Positions 8,301-17,750 are shown, numbered from the stretch's first letter. The stretch is 64,000 nt of DNA from an uncultured Collinsella sp. (GCA_900544135.1 UQTU01000010.1:22039-86038); one strand, 5' to 3'. Numbers and translations: made by a program. Notes: generated from the sequence alone by a model not told the origin.

Positions 8301-10805
8301 TGGGCTGAGGAGAACTTCGATAAGCTTCAGAACGCCAAGATGATTGGCGGAGTTCCGGCCTCGGGCGTCAAACTCGGTGGCATTAGCGGTGCGGGAACGC
8401 AGGAAGCTTACGGCTTCTCTTGCTTCAACAGCGCCGGTGACGAAGGTATCATCTCGATGCGCAACCCGTCGGCCAGTGAGAAGACCATCACCTTCAAGCT
8501 CGATGCCGGTGTGGGTGCCTCGCACGCTGGCGTCTTTAAGCGCTCAATCGTAGAATCCTACACTTCGGACGGAAGCGCACTCGGTTCTTCGAAGGATAGC
8601 TATGCCCAGGGCGATACGGTTACCGTGACGCTCAAACCGGGCGAGACCCAGATTTGGAATCTGAGCCAGAAGGGTGACACTCAGGCTCCGAAGCTCGACA
8701 CGATGTATGTCAAGGGTGCAAAGAGCCTTCGTGTTCAGGCAAGCGAGCACGTGACCGGTGCTAAGTTCACTGTTACGGTTGACGGCAAGCAGGTCGAATG
8801 CAAGAGCGTTGAGGCATCTGCTGATATGCGCACATTTGACATCAAGCTTGTTGACGCCGTGAAGAGCGGCAGCAAGATTGAGGTTACGGCTGCCCAAGGC
8901 CAGGATGCTTCTGGTAACGGCCTCGAGGGAAGTGTCTCGGGTGTCTATCGTCAGAATGGCATCATCGCCTCTGCGGAGACTTCGACCGGCGGAGAGCTTT
9001 CGAATGCCAAAGACAGCGTAGAGGGCAAGAACGGCTTTACTGTTGCCACGAGCGTTTCCGACGCGGCGCCCTCGACGGTGCTTCTCTCTCAGGGTGATGA
9101 GTGGAAGCTCGGTATCGATAAGGACGGCAAGGCGTACTTTATCGTTAACGGCACAACTGCTACCTCCGATGTGACGGTTTCGGGCGGCAACGTAACGATT
9201 GCAGGCGTTCGCGAGAACAATGGCATGCTCAAGATTTACGTTGACGGTGAGCTTGCTGGCAGTGCCTACCTGGGCGCGAAGAATGCCGACCACGCCGTGA
9301 ACGCCGGTGCGATTACCGCTGGTAACGGTACCAAGCAGACTTCGCTTGCCGTCTACGATCATGCCCTTGCCTACGACGAGGTGCCTACATCTGCGCTGGC
9401 GGAGTTGATTGCGACCGTCGAAGCGAAGAAGGATTCGGTGAGCGACGTATCCTGGGCAAATGCCGATATGGACAACCTGTTGGCCCAGGCAAAGGCGGCG
9501 CTTAAGGGTGACGCTGCTGCCAAGAAGGCCGCATATGACAACCTTTATGCGGGTTATCTCAAGCTCGTTCCTGCGAACAAGATTGTGAACCTTGCCTTGG
9601 GCAAGGTGCCGACGGCTGCTTGGGTCGATGGCGACACGGCCACTCCGGTGACGAATTCTAACGCTTCTCGCGCCCTGACCGTTGCGACCGATGGCAACAA
9701 TGCAAGCGCAGACGGCTATTGCATCTTTGGCAACGATGCCAAGGAGGCAGGTTCGTACATGCAGGTCGACCTCGGATCTGACTGCGAGATCACCGGAGTG
9801 AACCTGTGGCGCTATTGGACGGACTCGCGCACCTACAAGGCAACCGCACTTGTGGTTGCAAGCAAGTCCGACTTCTCGGATGCTCAGGTTCTTTACTATT
9901 CGGGCGATAACGACGTGTTCGGTTTGGGCGAGGACCCGAAGGATAGTTTGTACGCCGAGACATCTGCGGGCAAGCAGCTCTTCGACGCCTCCGACTCCAA
10001 GCCGGCGACGACGGCGCGTTACGTGCGCCTGTACGCCTCCGGTGTCAAGGGCACAGGTACTTCGAAGGAAAACCACGTGGTTGAGCTTCAGGTTTTTGGA
10101 ATCGCAAAACAAAACGATCCGTACGACCTGAACGGCGAGAACGGTTTGCTTTCCCTGATCGCTCGTGCAGAGACCGCTCAGAAGAATGCCGATTCGTATG
10201 AGTCGGTGGAGGGTCTTGTCGATCCCCTAAAGCGCGCACACGACGTCATCGATCGTATCGATGCTGGACGGGATGTGACGTACGGCGAGGTCAAGGATGC
10301 CGCCGAGGCTCTCAAAGCGGCGCTTGACGCTCTGGTTGTCAAGGCTCCTGCAAAGAAGGTTACCGTGACGTTTGATGACGGCTGCGGGAATAAGTCTACG
10401 GTCGAGCTTGACGAGGGCGGCAAACTGGCCAAGCCTGTTGACCCCACGCGAGAGGGTTATGACTTCGCTGGGTGGTGTATTGACAAGGACGGCGAGCATA
10501 CGTTTGACTTTGACTCTGTGGTGAACGCCGACATTACGCTCTACGCCAAGTGGAACAAGCAGCAGTCCGGCGGCTCCGGCTCCGGTAACGAGGGTGGCTC
10601 CGAGAACGAGGGCGGCTCCGGCTCCGGTAGCGCTTCTACAGATAAGGACACCACGGGTTCCCAGAGCAAGGGTAACAAGAAGGGTACCAAGGTCGATCTT
10701 CCCGGTACGGGTGACAGCTCCATGTTCTTCGTGGGTCTTGCACTTTGCCTGGGCATGATAGCCATTGCGGCTTCTCGTTTCCTCGGGCGCAAGCGTAAGG
10801 AGTAA
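5373..10805 (+). CDS. Cell-wall-anchored clan GH-D glycosidase with F5/8C modules (alpha-galactosidase / alpha-N-acetylgalactosaminidase-like)
   Basis: An 1810-residue secreted protein. Order seen: signal peptide ending in AYA near residue 28; two discoidin-like (F5/8 type C) regions, about 105-250 and 255-415; a beta-sandwich; a TIM barrel about 620-1010; Ig-like and LamG-like segments; a third F5/8C about 1405-1585; a helical repeat; one InlB/Flg_new B-repeat about 1665-1730; a Gly/Ser/Glu linker; sortase signal LPGTG at 1776-1780, a hydrophobic helix and RKRKE. The barrel shows GH36-like landmarks: SYVVDDGWN (D669-D670), WKWDG (D784, candidate nucleophile) and CTHDRGE (D875, candidate acid/base). 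This places it in clan GH-D (GH36/GH31/GH27); substrate is inferred as an alpha-galactosyl or alpha-GalNAc host glycan. The start has an AAAGGGGAG ribosome-binding site. It stands alone, followed by a terminator. Confidence 0.8.
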   Translation: MLKKRYFAAPVLAMVGLLGLSAPPAAYADGYGSVGVKKSPGIITIGNNAISRTFSIADGKLTTVEINNKLASTALVPGSGSEEFVIQSLAEAARLEPTAALTSVKPTAATAVGSSVDSSEGALASKAIDGDASTYWASSAETAGTANLVVDFGGIKTIDSVSYTPRHHDSAGYNCTGRVKTYKLEYQNADGAWVTLVENGTMKDTGATTITFNAVEAKAIRLTGLTTYHWQSFNENKYMNAAELDVLDASGDSVVREAKGWTVTGTSVATNEGGGYEALIDGDLTTYYHSRYGAGEGDTKKLPVDLTIDRGEGANSSFQTVGYAGRNVKGANGTFKKFAVYVSDSKDNLFENANKKGTFSVDLSSSYNDDGTCKMTYFGLDKAQTGRYVGIRVLEAQGGSFASGAELDLYQEKFDTFESGSGKPQLKTSDLELDGEAQVSDTSATINDVKKSGKMLTFTFKPVQFGNGSATVTEKVVMYDGDHFMRKFLEVKSEDKDIRFDYIDGEHLNVKDADCTWTIPTGKGGVVEMTEARANLGQPIYVNGMFMGSEFPETDTQIVDSLGRMRYWTGKNFTDFKRDGQLTSDGKYVSWQTVVGATHSDGSNNDVVRTDFYSYIKSISKPSEFRIQYNSWFDNMMLIDENNILDSFKAVDKNLSATGVRPLDSYVVDDGWNNYNNTETSVDPGRSGTGKNTEGFWAFNSKFPNKLSTSSSLVEKLGSNFGVWVGPRGGYNFYGQLADIISKAGNGSAAGGSIDVADQRYVDKFQELALQWMTDYGVNYWKWDGYADNAQYNAFAQGEGVVGYDENHHHMYGGPNGFYHSTDLWEKWIVLFENVWDKADELGIDNLWVSLTCYVNPSPWFLQWSNSVWIQCTHDRGEVSNSTLNNKMDNMLSYRDGAYYDFVKNHDFQFPLSNLYNHDPIYGKEGTGITATSMDGAQFRNYLYMMATRGTSFWELYYSDSLFDDEKYLVNADFLEWAEENFDKLQNAKMIGGVPASGVKLGGISGAGTQEAYGFSCFNSAGDEGIISMRNPSASEKTITFKLDAGVGASHAGVFKRSIVESYTSDGSALGSSKDSYAQGDTVTVTLKPGETQIWNLSQKGDTQAPKLDTMYVKGAKSLRVQASEHVTGAKFTVTVDGKQVECKSVEASADMRTFDIKLVDAVKSGSKIEVTAAQGQDASGNGLEGSVSGVYRQNGIIASAETSTGGELSNAKDSVEGKNGFTVATSVSDAAPSTVLLSQGDEWKLGIDKDGKAYFIVNGTTATSDVTVSGGNVTIAGVRENNGMLKIYVDGELAGSAYLGAKNADHAVNAGAITAGNGTKQTSLAVYDHALAYDEVPTSALAELIATVEAKKDSVSDVSWANADMDNLLAQAKAALKGDAAAKKAAYDNLYAGYLKLVPANKIVNLALGKVPTAAWVDGDTATPVTNSNASRALTVATDGNNASADGYCIFGNDAKEAGSYMQVDLGSDCEITGVNLWRYWTDSRTYKATALVVASKSDFSDAQVLYYSGDNDVFGLGEDPKDSLYAETSAGKQLFDASDSKPATTARYVRLYASGVKGTGTSKENHVVELQVFGIAKQNDPYDLNGENGLLSLIARAETAQKNADSYESVEGLVDPLKRAHDVIDRIDAGRDVTYGEVKDAAEALKAALDALVVKAPAKKVTVTFDDGCGNKSTVELDEGGKLAKPVDPTREGYDFAGWCIDKDGEHTFDFDSVVNADITLYAKWNKQQSGGSGSGNEGGSENEGGSGSGSASTDKDTTGSQSKGNKKGTKVDLPGTGDSSMFFVGLALCLGMIAIAASRFLGRKRKE

Positions 10806-10846
10806 GTCCTGGCGACAGGTGCCTACAAGGTGCTTTATGTGGGTGA

Positions 10847-10880
10847 ACGGGTACGGTGCGCAGGCGCCGTGCCCGTTTTT
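10847..10880 (+). terminator. Intrinsic terminator after the surface glycosidase
   Basis: ACGGGTACGG pairs with CCGTGCCCGT around a short GC-rich loop, directly followed by TTTTT. It lies 42 bp past the stop codon of the glycosidase gene. The remaining 320 bases up to the adhesin gene hold no gene I can support. Confidence 0.8.
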
Positions 10881-11073
10881 ATGCCGGGGTTTGGGGAGCT
10901 AAAACGCGCCCATCTGATTCGCCGCCAGCATCAGCTGCGGGACGTGTCTGCCTCTCTCGCACAGTTCTCGATTTGACGAGCGACGATTCTCTCCGGATCG
11001 CGGTCCGTGACGAGGGTATCGATTTTTTGGCCCGCCTTTTTGAGTCTCCCCCGTTTTCCTGCGAAAACCCTCG

Positions 11074-11153
11074 TGTCTCAATGTTGGTGAGACATTTGTC
11101 TCACGCCCTAAACCGAATCTGGAACGTGTGTCACCTGCCCAAATTGTGTCTCA
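11074..11153. promoter_or_regulatory. Cluster of TGTCTCA sites upstream of the adhesin
   Basis: The heptamer TGTCTCA occurs at 11074-11080, 11098-11103 (within a perfect palindrome GTGAGACA-TT-TGTCTCAC at 11087-11104) and 11147-11153. The last copy is 53 bp before the adhesin start. Three appearances of one heptamer plus an inverted copy in 80 bp suggest binding sites for one regulator controlling the adhesin. The stems are too short and not followed by T runs, so a terminator is unlikely. Confidence 0.45.
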
Positions 11154-11205
11154 TTTCGTAACTTTAGGCTGATACAAGGTCTAAGACCGCGAGAAGGGAG
11201 ACGCG

Positions 11206-14200
11206 ATGAGTAAGTACACGAGGGGTCTCTTGGCGGTGATACTGGCCGTAGTGCTAGTGCTGCCGGCTGCAGCATTTGCCATGCTGCCCGAGGCCAACGC
11301 CAGGTCCAGCACCGGAATGGACGGACCGACAATGACCGGAAAGGTCGTCGACTACGACACCAGCAACCACTGGAAGTTCTGGGCCGGCGGCTATGACGGC
11401 AAGGAAGTGACGACTCAAAACGTCGGCCGAATCTGGACCGATAAGACTGTCAAAGAAACCGCGGCAGACGAAAAGTCGGATTTCCTGACTACGCTGTCAG
11501 CCATCTCTTCGACATCCGATACGACGGTTTCCGGCAAGCCGCTCGACATCGTGCTGGTGCTGGACGCTTCTGGCTCGATGGATGACCCCATGGGTAAGGG
11601 CGACCGTACAAAACGCATCGATGCGCTGAAGACGGCCGCCAATAGCTTTATCGATGCCATCGCCACACAAAACCAAAGCATCGCAGATGCGTCCAAGCAG
11701 CATCAGGTTGCCATCGTTAAGTTTGCAGGCAATAAGACTCCTGAGGTTGGTAACAAAACATATCGCGATGGTTGGTGGGGAGGACCCATCTGCAACTACT
11801 CACAGACCATGAAGAACCTGACGCCCTGCAAGGGCAAGGACGCGAAGAGCCTTAAGAGTACGATCGACTCCATCAGTCCCGCTGGCGCCACGCAAGCCGA
11901 CTATGGCTTGCAGCTGGCTGAGGGTATTTCGTCTGATCGCTCGGACGCCAAGAAGATCGTTGTCTTCTTTACCGATGGCTCACCTACAAGTTCTGATGGA
12001 TTCGAGAAAAAGGTTGCCAATAGCGCCATCCTTAGCGCCAAGAACCTCAAGAATAAAGGTGCCGACATTTATACGATCGGCATCTTTGACGGCGCAAAGC
12101 CTAGTGACGACCCCACGGAAAAGCACACAAGCAAAGAGAATAAGTTCATGCATGCCGTGTCGAGCAATTATCCCGACGCAAATTCGTATAAGAGCGATGA
12201 GCTTGGCACACGTGCAGAAAACTCCGATTACTACAAGTCGGCAACCAGTGCCTCTGAGCTCGAGAAAATCTTCGAAGAGATCTCGGGAAGCATTATCCAA
12301 GCCGGTTACCCGACCGAAGTTCACGGCGGTTATGGCGAGCATAAGTCTGGCTACATTACGTTTACTGACGAGCTGGGTGACTTTATGCAGGTCGACAACT
12401 TTACGTCTGTCGTGTACAACGGCGAGACGTTTACTGGCCCGGCAATGAAGGCCGAGGGCAATGTCGATACCTATACATTTACTGGTGCCGCCGCGAACTT
12501 GGTTATCACCGTTCAGCATGCCGGAAAGGGCGAGCCCCAGACCGGCGATATCGTAACGGTCAAGATTCCCGCGTCGCTGATTCCGCTGCGTCACTTTAAG
12601 ATTACCGATGGCGTTCTTACGGTCGACGATACTGAGCCCATCCAGGTGAGCTACACCTCGAGCGTTAAGAGAGACGCGCTCGACAACCTGTTTACGCCCG
12701 AGAAGGTAGCGGGGCTCAAGGGCTACATCGAGAGCAATACGATCACCGCGGAGAACGGTTCCAAGACCGTGAACTTCTACGCGAACAAGTGGAACGCTGG
12801 CTCGCTGGGCGATACGATCGCAAACTTTGAGCCTGCCGGCACCAACCGCTATTACTATTTCCAGAAGCAGACCCCCATTTACATGAATGAAAGCTGCACA
12901 ACGCCCGCAACGGGCTCGCTGGCTGCCGAGGGCATCTATTACTACAAGGATGAGTTCGAGGTGAAGGGCGCAGACGGCAAGGCCGAGCCCCGTACAGCTG
13001 TTATTGAGTTTACCGGTGGACATGCCGCGCAGTTTGGGGGCGCAATCGTGTCCGATGCGAGCGGCAACCTGTCGTTTAGTGAGGGAACCGCGCGCCTGGC
13101 CTTTATTGACGAGCTTCATACCACCAAGGAGCGCGTGGGCGGCAACCTCACCGGCACCGCGACCGATGTGCTCAATCCCAAGTGGAATAACACGTCTGCC
13201 AAGTCGAACGCCACGGAGGTTGACGTTCACCTGGGCAACAACGGCAAGATTAGCTATAAGTACGATATGACGCCGGCGACGGTGGATACCAAGACTGACT
13301 TTGGTCTGACCAAGGTGCTCGAGGGCCGCGAGTGGGCGGATACGGACAAGTTTGAGTTTGGGCTGACGCCCGAGGGCAACGCCCCAATGCCCGCGTCCGC
13401 GATCGCGACTGCGACCAAGGGCAACACGGCTATCGATTTCGGTGAGATCACCTACAGAGAGCCCGGCATGTATGTCTACAAAGTCAGCGAAAAGAACGCC
13501 GGGACCACGGTCGACGGCATCACCTACAGCGGAAACGTTGCGGAGATTACCGTGACGGTAACGCCCAACAAGAAGGGTGAACTGAGCGCTGAGGTGAAGG
13601 TGGTTTGGAGCGAAGCCGACGTGACCGAGTTCAGGAACACCTACGCTACGAATCCTGTTGAATCCAGCGTTACCGACCAGATTGCCGTGACCAAGGTCCT
13701 GACCGGGCGCGACCTTACGGCCGGCGAGTTCAGCTTTGAGTTGCGCGAGGTTAAGGGCGAGGACTCCGAGCTTATTGAGACCGTTGCGAACGCCGCCGAC
13801 GGCAAGGTGACGTTCAGCCCCATCAGGTACACCGAGATCGGCCAGCACACCTACACGCTGCACGAGGTTGAGGGCGACGCCGGTGGTATTGCCTACGACA
13901 ACACGGTCTACACCATCGTGACGACCATTGCCGACAACGACAAGGGCCAGCTGGTGGCTACGCACGAGCTGAAGGGCGCCGAGGGCGTCAAGAGCATTAA
14001 GTTCGAGAACGCCTACAATCTGACCCCCAAGAGCTCCAGCGTCACCGACAAGATTAAGGCAACCAAGTCCCTGGCCGGGCGCAAGCTCAAGGACGGCGAG
14101 TTCTCCTTCGAGCTCGTCGAGGGCGAGGACGACAAGGTTGTCGCCACCGGCACCAACAATGGCGACGGCAAGATCACGATGAGCCCCATCGAGTACACTG

Positions 14201-17200
14201 CTGCTGGCAAGCACACCTACACGCTGCGAGAGGTCAAGGGCAACGCTGGCGGTATCACCTACAGCGATGCCAAGTTCACCATCGAGACCACCATCACGGA
14301 CAACGGCGACGGTACGCTCAGTGCCACGTATGTTCTGAAGGACGTCAAGGTTGCCGAGTTCAAGAACTCCTACAACGTGACCCCCGAGAGCTCCAGCGTC
14401 ACCGACCAGATCACCGCGGCCAAGGTCCTGACCGGGCGCGACCTCAAGGAAGGCGAGTTCTCCTTCGAGCTCGTCGAGGGCGACGAGGTTGTCGCTACCG
14501 GCACCAACGACGCCGCTGGCAAGATTACGATGAGCGCTGTGAAGTATGACAAGGCCGGAACGCACACCTACACGCTGCGCGAGGTCAACGGCGGAACCAC
14601 CAGCAAGGGCATCACCTACGACGGCACGACCCATACCATCGTGACCACCATCACTGACAAGGGCGATGGCACGCTCGAGGCAAAGCACGAGCTGAAGGGC
14701 GCCGAGGACGCCAAGAACATTAAGTTCGAGAACACCTACAGCGTGGCCCCGCTCGAGACTGAGGTTGACTTTGGCCTGAGCAAGTTCATTGATGGCCGCG
14801 GCTGGACGGACGCCGACAAGTTTAGCTTCACCATCACCGCCGCCGAGGGCACCGACGCCCCGCTGCCCGATCCCGCGACCGTAACCGTGGACAATCGCGA
14901 TGCGAACGACGAAGGCATCGCCGCCATCAATTTTGGCAAGATCCGCTTTACGGCTGCCGGAACCTACAAGTACGAGATCCGCGAGAACGCGGGCAACGCG
15001 GCCGGCATGACGTATGACTCCCGTGTCGCGACCGCCAAGGTGACCGTGACCGAAAACGGCGAGGGCAAGCTGATCGCCAACGTCACCAAGAAGGAAAACG
15101 GAGACTTTACCAACAAGTACCGCACTGAGCTCAATTACACCGCGGCCGGCGGCCTCAAGCTCAGCAAGACCCTCTCCGGACGTCCCATGACCGAGGGCCA
15201 GTTTACCTTTACCGTGACGCCCGCCGACGAGGCTTCGGCCAATGCACTCGACTTGCACGAGGGTGCCAACAACTTTATGTCCCATGCGACGGCAGAGGGT
15301 GCTGTCGACCGGATTAACATTCTGGCCGGCAAGGAGGTCAAGTTTACGCAGGCTGACGCCGGTAAGACCTTCAAATACACCGTGGCCGAGAAGAACGACG
15401 GCAATCCCGGTTACACTTACGACGATGCTGTCCGTACCGTGACGATTGCCATTTCCGACGATGGTGCCGGAACGCTTACCGCTACGACGACCGTCCCCGG
15501 CGGATCCGACGTCCCGCTGACCACCGAGTACAAGACCGGTGCCAGCGCGGTCGAGAGCGCTGTGGTCCCGTTTGCCAACAGCTATAGTGCATCGACCGTT
15601 AAGCCTGCGCAGATTGTCGCCACCAAGAAGCTGACCGGTCGTCCGATGGCCGACGGTGAGTTCTACTTTGGCATCGCCTACGCGGGCGAGACGGGAGCCA
15701 TCGAGGGCACTGTTAAGACCACGCTCAATGGTCAGGTGAGCTTCGGTGCGCTGCATTACAACACCGAGATGCTTGCTAATCTGGTGAGCGCCGGGCGTGC
15801 CATCCGTACCGACGCGGACGGCAAGCTTGCGTGGACCATCAGCTACACGGCCTTTGAGTACACATCCCCGCTCGCGGCAAAGGGCATTACCGCCGCGAAG
15901 TCGAGCTTTAACTTCAAGGTTATCGTCGTTGACAACGGCGACGGCACCCTGACGGCAACGCCCGACTATGATGGCGCCGAGCCTGTGTTCGAGAACGTCT
16001 ATGGCGCTGAGGCCGTCGATGCCGCACTCGCCGGCACTAAGAAACTCAAGGCCGCCGAGGGTCTGACCCCGGCCGACATCGCGGGCAAGTTCACCTTCAC
16101 CGTGACTGCCGACGAGGCGGGCGCCCCGATGCCCGAGCACACGACCGTGACCAACGACGCGGTCGGCAACGTGGACTTTGGCAAGATCAACTTTACGCTC
16201 GACGACCTCAACCGCGTCCTGGGCGTGACGACCGATGCGACCGATAAGGCCGAGGCAGACGAAGCTGACGAGGCCGAGGCCGACGAGGCGGAGGCTGAAG
16301 AGGCCGACGCCGACGCTGCCGAGACCGATGAGCCCAGCGACGAGTCCGAGTCCGCAGCCCCCACCGCTCCGCGCTCGCACACCTTTACCTACACGGTGAC
16401 CGAGTCCGGTAGCGCCCTTGGCGTGACTAACGACGTTAACGCCACGCGCAAGGTTTCCTACACTGTGACTGACGACGGTGCCGGACGCCTGAGCGTCGTG
16501 CGCAACGGCGACGACGGTGCGGCCTTCACGTTCACCAACACCTACAGCGTGGCGCCCACCGATTCTTCCGTGACCGATCAGGTCACGACGGTCAAGCGTC
16601 TGACCGGACGCGACCTTGCAACTGGCGAGTTCACGTTTGAGCTGCTCGAGGGCACCAAGGTTGTCGCTAGCGGCACCAATGACGCCAACGGCACCGTTAC
16701 ACTGAGCTCGATCCGCTACGAGGCGCCCGGCACGCACGCCTACACGCTGCGCGAGGCTTGCCCCAACGCGCTCGGCCTGTACAAGGGCGTCACTTATGAC
16801 AGCACGACCTACACCGTCGTGACCACCGTCTCCGACAACGGCGACGGCACACTGACCGCGACGCACAAGCTCGAGGGAACCACCGAGTCGGCTGGCTTTA
16901 CCAACAAGTACCACGCCATGCCCACGCAGGTTTCCATCGGCGCCATCAAGGTGCTCGAGGGACGCGAGCTCAAGAAGGACGAGTTTAGCTTTAAGCTCGT
17001 TGGCGAGGACACCGAGTCCACCGTCACCAACGATGCCGACGGCAAGATCAACTTCGACAAGTTCGAGTACAACGAGCCCGGTACGTACGTCTACACCATC
17101 AGCGAGGTCAAGGGCGACGAGGCCGGTATGACCTACGACAAGTCCGTCTTTACCGCGACGGTCAACGTGGTCGATGACGGCGAGGGCAACCTCAAGGCGA

Positions 17201-17445
17201 GCGTCGCCTTTACCAAGGGCGACAAGAGTGCCGAGGGCATCGTGTTCAACAACATGTACAAGAAGCCCGAGACGCCTAAGCCGGCGCCCGATCCTGGCAC
17301 GCCCAAGACCGTGACGAATATCGTTAAGACGGTTACGCGCTACCTGCCCACCACGGGCGACCAGCAGGCTGCCGCACTGCTCATGGCATTTGTCATCGCC
17401 ATGGCCGGCGTCGGAGCGCTGGTTTGGGGTATCCGTAAGCGCTAG
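11206..17445 (+). CDS. LPxTG-anchored VWA adhesin with ten Spy0128/FctA-like pilin repeats
   Basis: A 2079-residue surface protein. A signal peptide (about 1-25) is followed by a von Willebrand A domain with an intact MIDAS motif, DASGS at 120-124. After a beta-rich spacer come about ten repeated domains, each beginning with a KxLxGRxLxxGEFSFEL-type strand and ending in a YxxTYSVxP-like linker. The pattern matches streptococcal pilin isopeptide-linkage (Spy0128/FctA) domains. One repeat (about residues 1670-1770) carries an acidic Ala/Glu/Asp insert. The C-terminus has LPTTG (2047-2051), a hydrophobic helix and IRKR, so it is sortase-anchored. Start chosen at 11206 behind GAAGGGAG. It probably acts as a pilus-tip or stalk adhesin; no sortase gene or partner pilin lies in the window. 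Confidence 0.9.
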   Translation: MSKYTRGLLAVILAVVLVLPAAAFAMLPEANARSSTGMDGPTMTGKVVDYDTSNHWKFWAGGYDGKEVTTQNVGRIWTDKTVKETAADEKSDFLTTLSAISSTSDTTVSGKPLDIVLVLDASGSMDDPMGKGDRTKRIDALKTAANSFIDAIATQNQSIADASKQHQVAIVKFAGNKTPEVGNKTYRDGWWGGPICNYSQTMKNLTPCKGKDAKSLKSTIDSISPAGATQADYGLQLAEGISSDRSDAKKIVVFFTDGSPTSSDGFEKKVANSAILSAKNLKNKGADIYTIGIFDGAKPSDDPTEKHTSKENKFMHAVSSNYPDANSYKSDELGTRAENSDYYKSATSASELEKIFEEISGSIIQAGYPTEVHGGYGEHKSGYITFTDELGDFMQVDNFTSVVYNGETFTGPAMKAEGNVDTYTFTGAAANLVITVQHAGKGEPQTGDIVTVKIPASLIPLRHFKITDGVLTVDDTEPIQVSYTSSVKRDALDNLFTPEKVAGLKGYIESNTITAENGSKTVNFYANKWNAGSLGDTIANFEPAGTNRYYYFQKQTPIYMNESCTTPATGSLAAEGIYYYKDEFEVKGADGKAEPRTAVIEFTGGHAAQFGGAIVSDASGNLSFSEGTARLAFIDELHTTKERVGGNLTGTATDVLNPKWNNTSAKSNATEVDVHLGNNGKISYKYDMTPATVDTKTDFGLTKVLEGREWADTDKFEFGLTPEGNAPMPASAIATATKGNTAIDFGEITYREPGMYVYKVSEKNAGTTVDGITYSGNVAEITVTVTPNKKGELSAEVKVVWSEADVTEFRNTYATNPVESSVTDQIAVTKVLTGRDLTAGEFSFELREVKGEDSELIETVANAADGKVTFSPIRYTEIGQHTYTLHEVEGDAGGIAYDNTVYTIVTTIADNDKGQLVATHELKGAEGVKSIKFENAYNLTPKSSSVTDKIKATKSLAGRKLKDGEFSFELVEGEDDKVVATGTNNGDGKITMSPIEYTAAGKHTYTLREVKGNAGGITYSDAKFTIETTITDNGDGTLSATYVLKDVKVAEFKNSYNVTPESSSVTDQITAAKVLTGRDLKEGEFSFELVEGDEVVATGTNDAAGKITMSAVKYDKAGTHTYTLREVNGGTTSKGITYDGTTHTIVTTITDKGDGTLEAKHELKGAEDAKNIKFENTYSVAPLETEVDFGLSKFIDGRGWTDADKFSFTITAAEGTDAPLPDPATVTVDNRDANDEGIAAINFGKIRFTAAGTYKYEIRENAGNAAGMTYDSRVATAKVTVTENGEGKLIANVTKKENGDFTNKYRTELNYTAAGGLKLSKTLSGRPMTEGQFTFTVTPADEASANALDLHEGANNFMSHATAEGAVDRINILAGKEVKFTQADAGKTFKYTVAEKNDGNPGYTYDDAVRTVTIAISDDGAGTLTATTTVPGGSDVPLTTEYKTGASAVESAVVPFANSYSASTVKPAQIVATKKLTGRPMADGEFYFGIAYAGETGAIEGTVKTTLNGQVSFGALHYNTEMLANLVSAGRAIRTDADGKLAWTISYTAFEYTSPLAAKGITAAKSSFNFKVIVVDNGDGTLTATPDYDGAEPVFENVYGAEAVDAALAGTKKLKAAEGLTPADIAGKFTFTVTADEAGAPMPEHTTVTNDAVGNVDFGKINFTLDDLNRVLGVTTDATDKAEADEADEAEADEAEAEEADADAAETDEPSDESESAAPTAPRSHTFTYTVTESGSALGVTNDVNATRKVSYTVTDDGAGRLSVVRNGDDGAAFTFTNTYSVAPTDSSVTDQVTTVKRLTGRDLATGEFTFELLEGTKVVASGTNDANGTVTLSSIRYEAPGTHAYTLREACPNALGLYKGVTYDSTTYTVVTTVSDNGDGTLTATHKLEGTTESAGFTNKYHAMPTQVSIGAIKVLEGRELKKDEFSFKLVGEDTESTVTNDADGKINFDKFEYNEPGTYVYTISEVKGDEAGMTYDKSVFTATVNVVDDGEGNLKASVAFTKGDKSAEGIVFNNMYKKPETPKPAPDPGTPKTVTNIVKTVTRYLPTTGDQQAAALLMAFVIAMAGVGALVWGIRKR

Positions 17446-17458
17446 GCACGATGACAGC

Positions 17459-17566
17459 GCCCGGGGCCAAAAGGCCCCGGGCCGCTGGCGGAAAGCCAAA
17501 ACCTAGCCCCCACCCCCCACCCCCAGCCGCCACGGAGGTATCTCCCTCCTCCGTGGCGGCGCTTTT
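17459..17566 (+). terminator. Two terminator hairpins after the adhesin gene
   Basis: The first hairpin, GCCCGGGGCC-AAAA-GGCCCCGGGC (17459-17482), starts 13 bp after the stop. The second pairs GCCGCCACGGAGG (17526-17538) with CCTCCGTGGCGGC (17548-17560), followed by GCTTTTG. The second is the more typical intrinsic terminator. Confidence 0.75.
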
Positions 17567-17584
17567 GTGCGTAGGCGAGAAGGG

Positions 17585-17750
17585 CTTGCCACGAAACCGG
17601 CCCATCTACTACGTTTAGTCCCTTACCCCCAAGCATGCCAAAAAACGCGAAAACAAAACCGCAGGTAGAACGCCTGCGGTTTTGCTCAAAACGCAGATAT
17701 GGTCAGGGGTATTGAGTCAAACGTAGTAGATGCGCCGGTTTCGTGGCGAG
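17585..17750. repeat. Nested palindromic repeat element, copy 1
   Basis: Outer arms of 32 bp (17585-17616 and 17719-17750; core GCCACGAAACCGGC) are inverted copies with two mismatches, and weaker pairing continues inward. Inside is a perfect hairpin, AAAACCGCAGG-7 nt-CCTGCGGTTTT (17655-17683). No coding capacity is convincing. The core is shared with the next element (see finding). This and copy 2 fill most of the 607-bp gap between the adhesin and the two-component system. Confidence 0.75.

Noticed and set aside
11980..17499. A 1839-codon open frame on the minus strand opposite the adhesin
   Set aside because: It mirrors a GC-rich repetitive gene, has no family motifs or ribosome-binding site, and its composition follows from the codon bias of the plus-strand gene.
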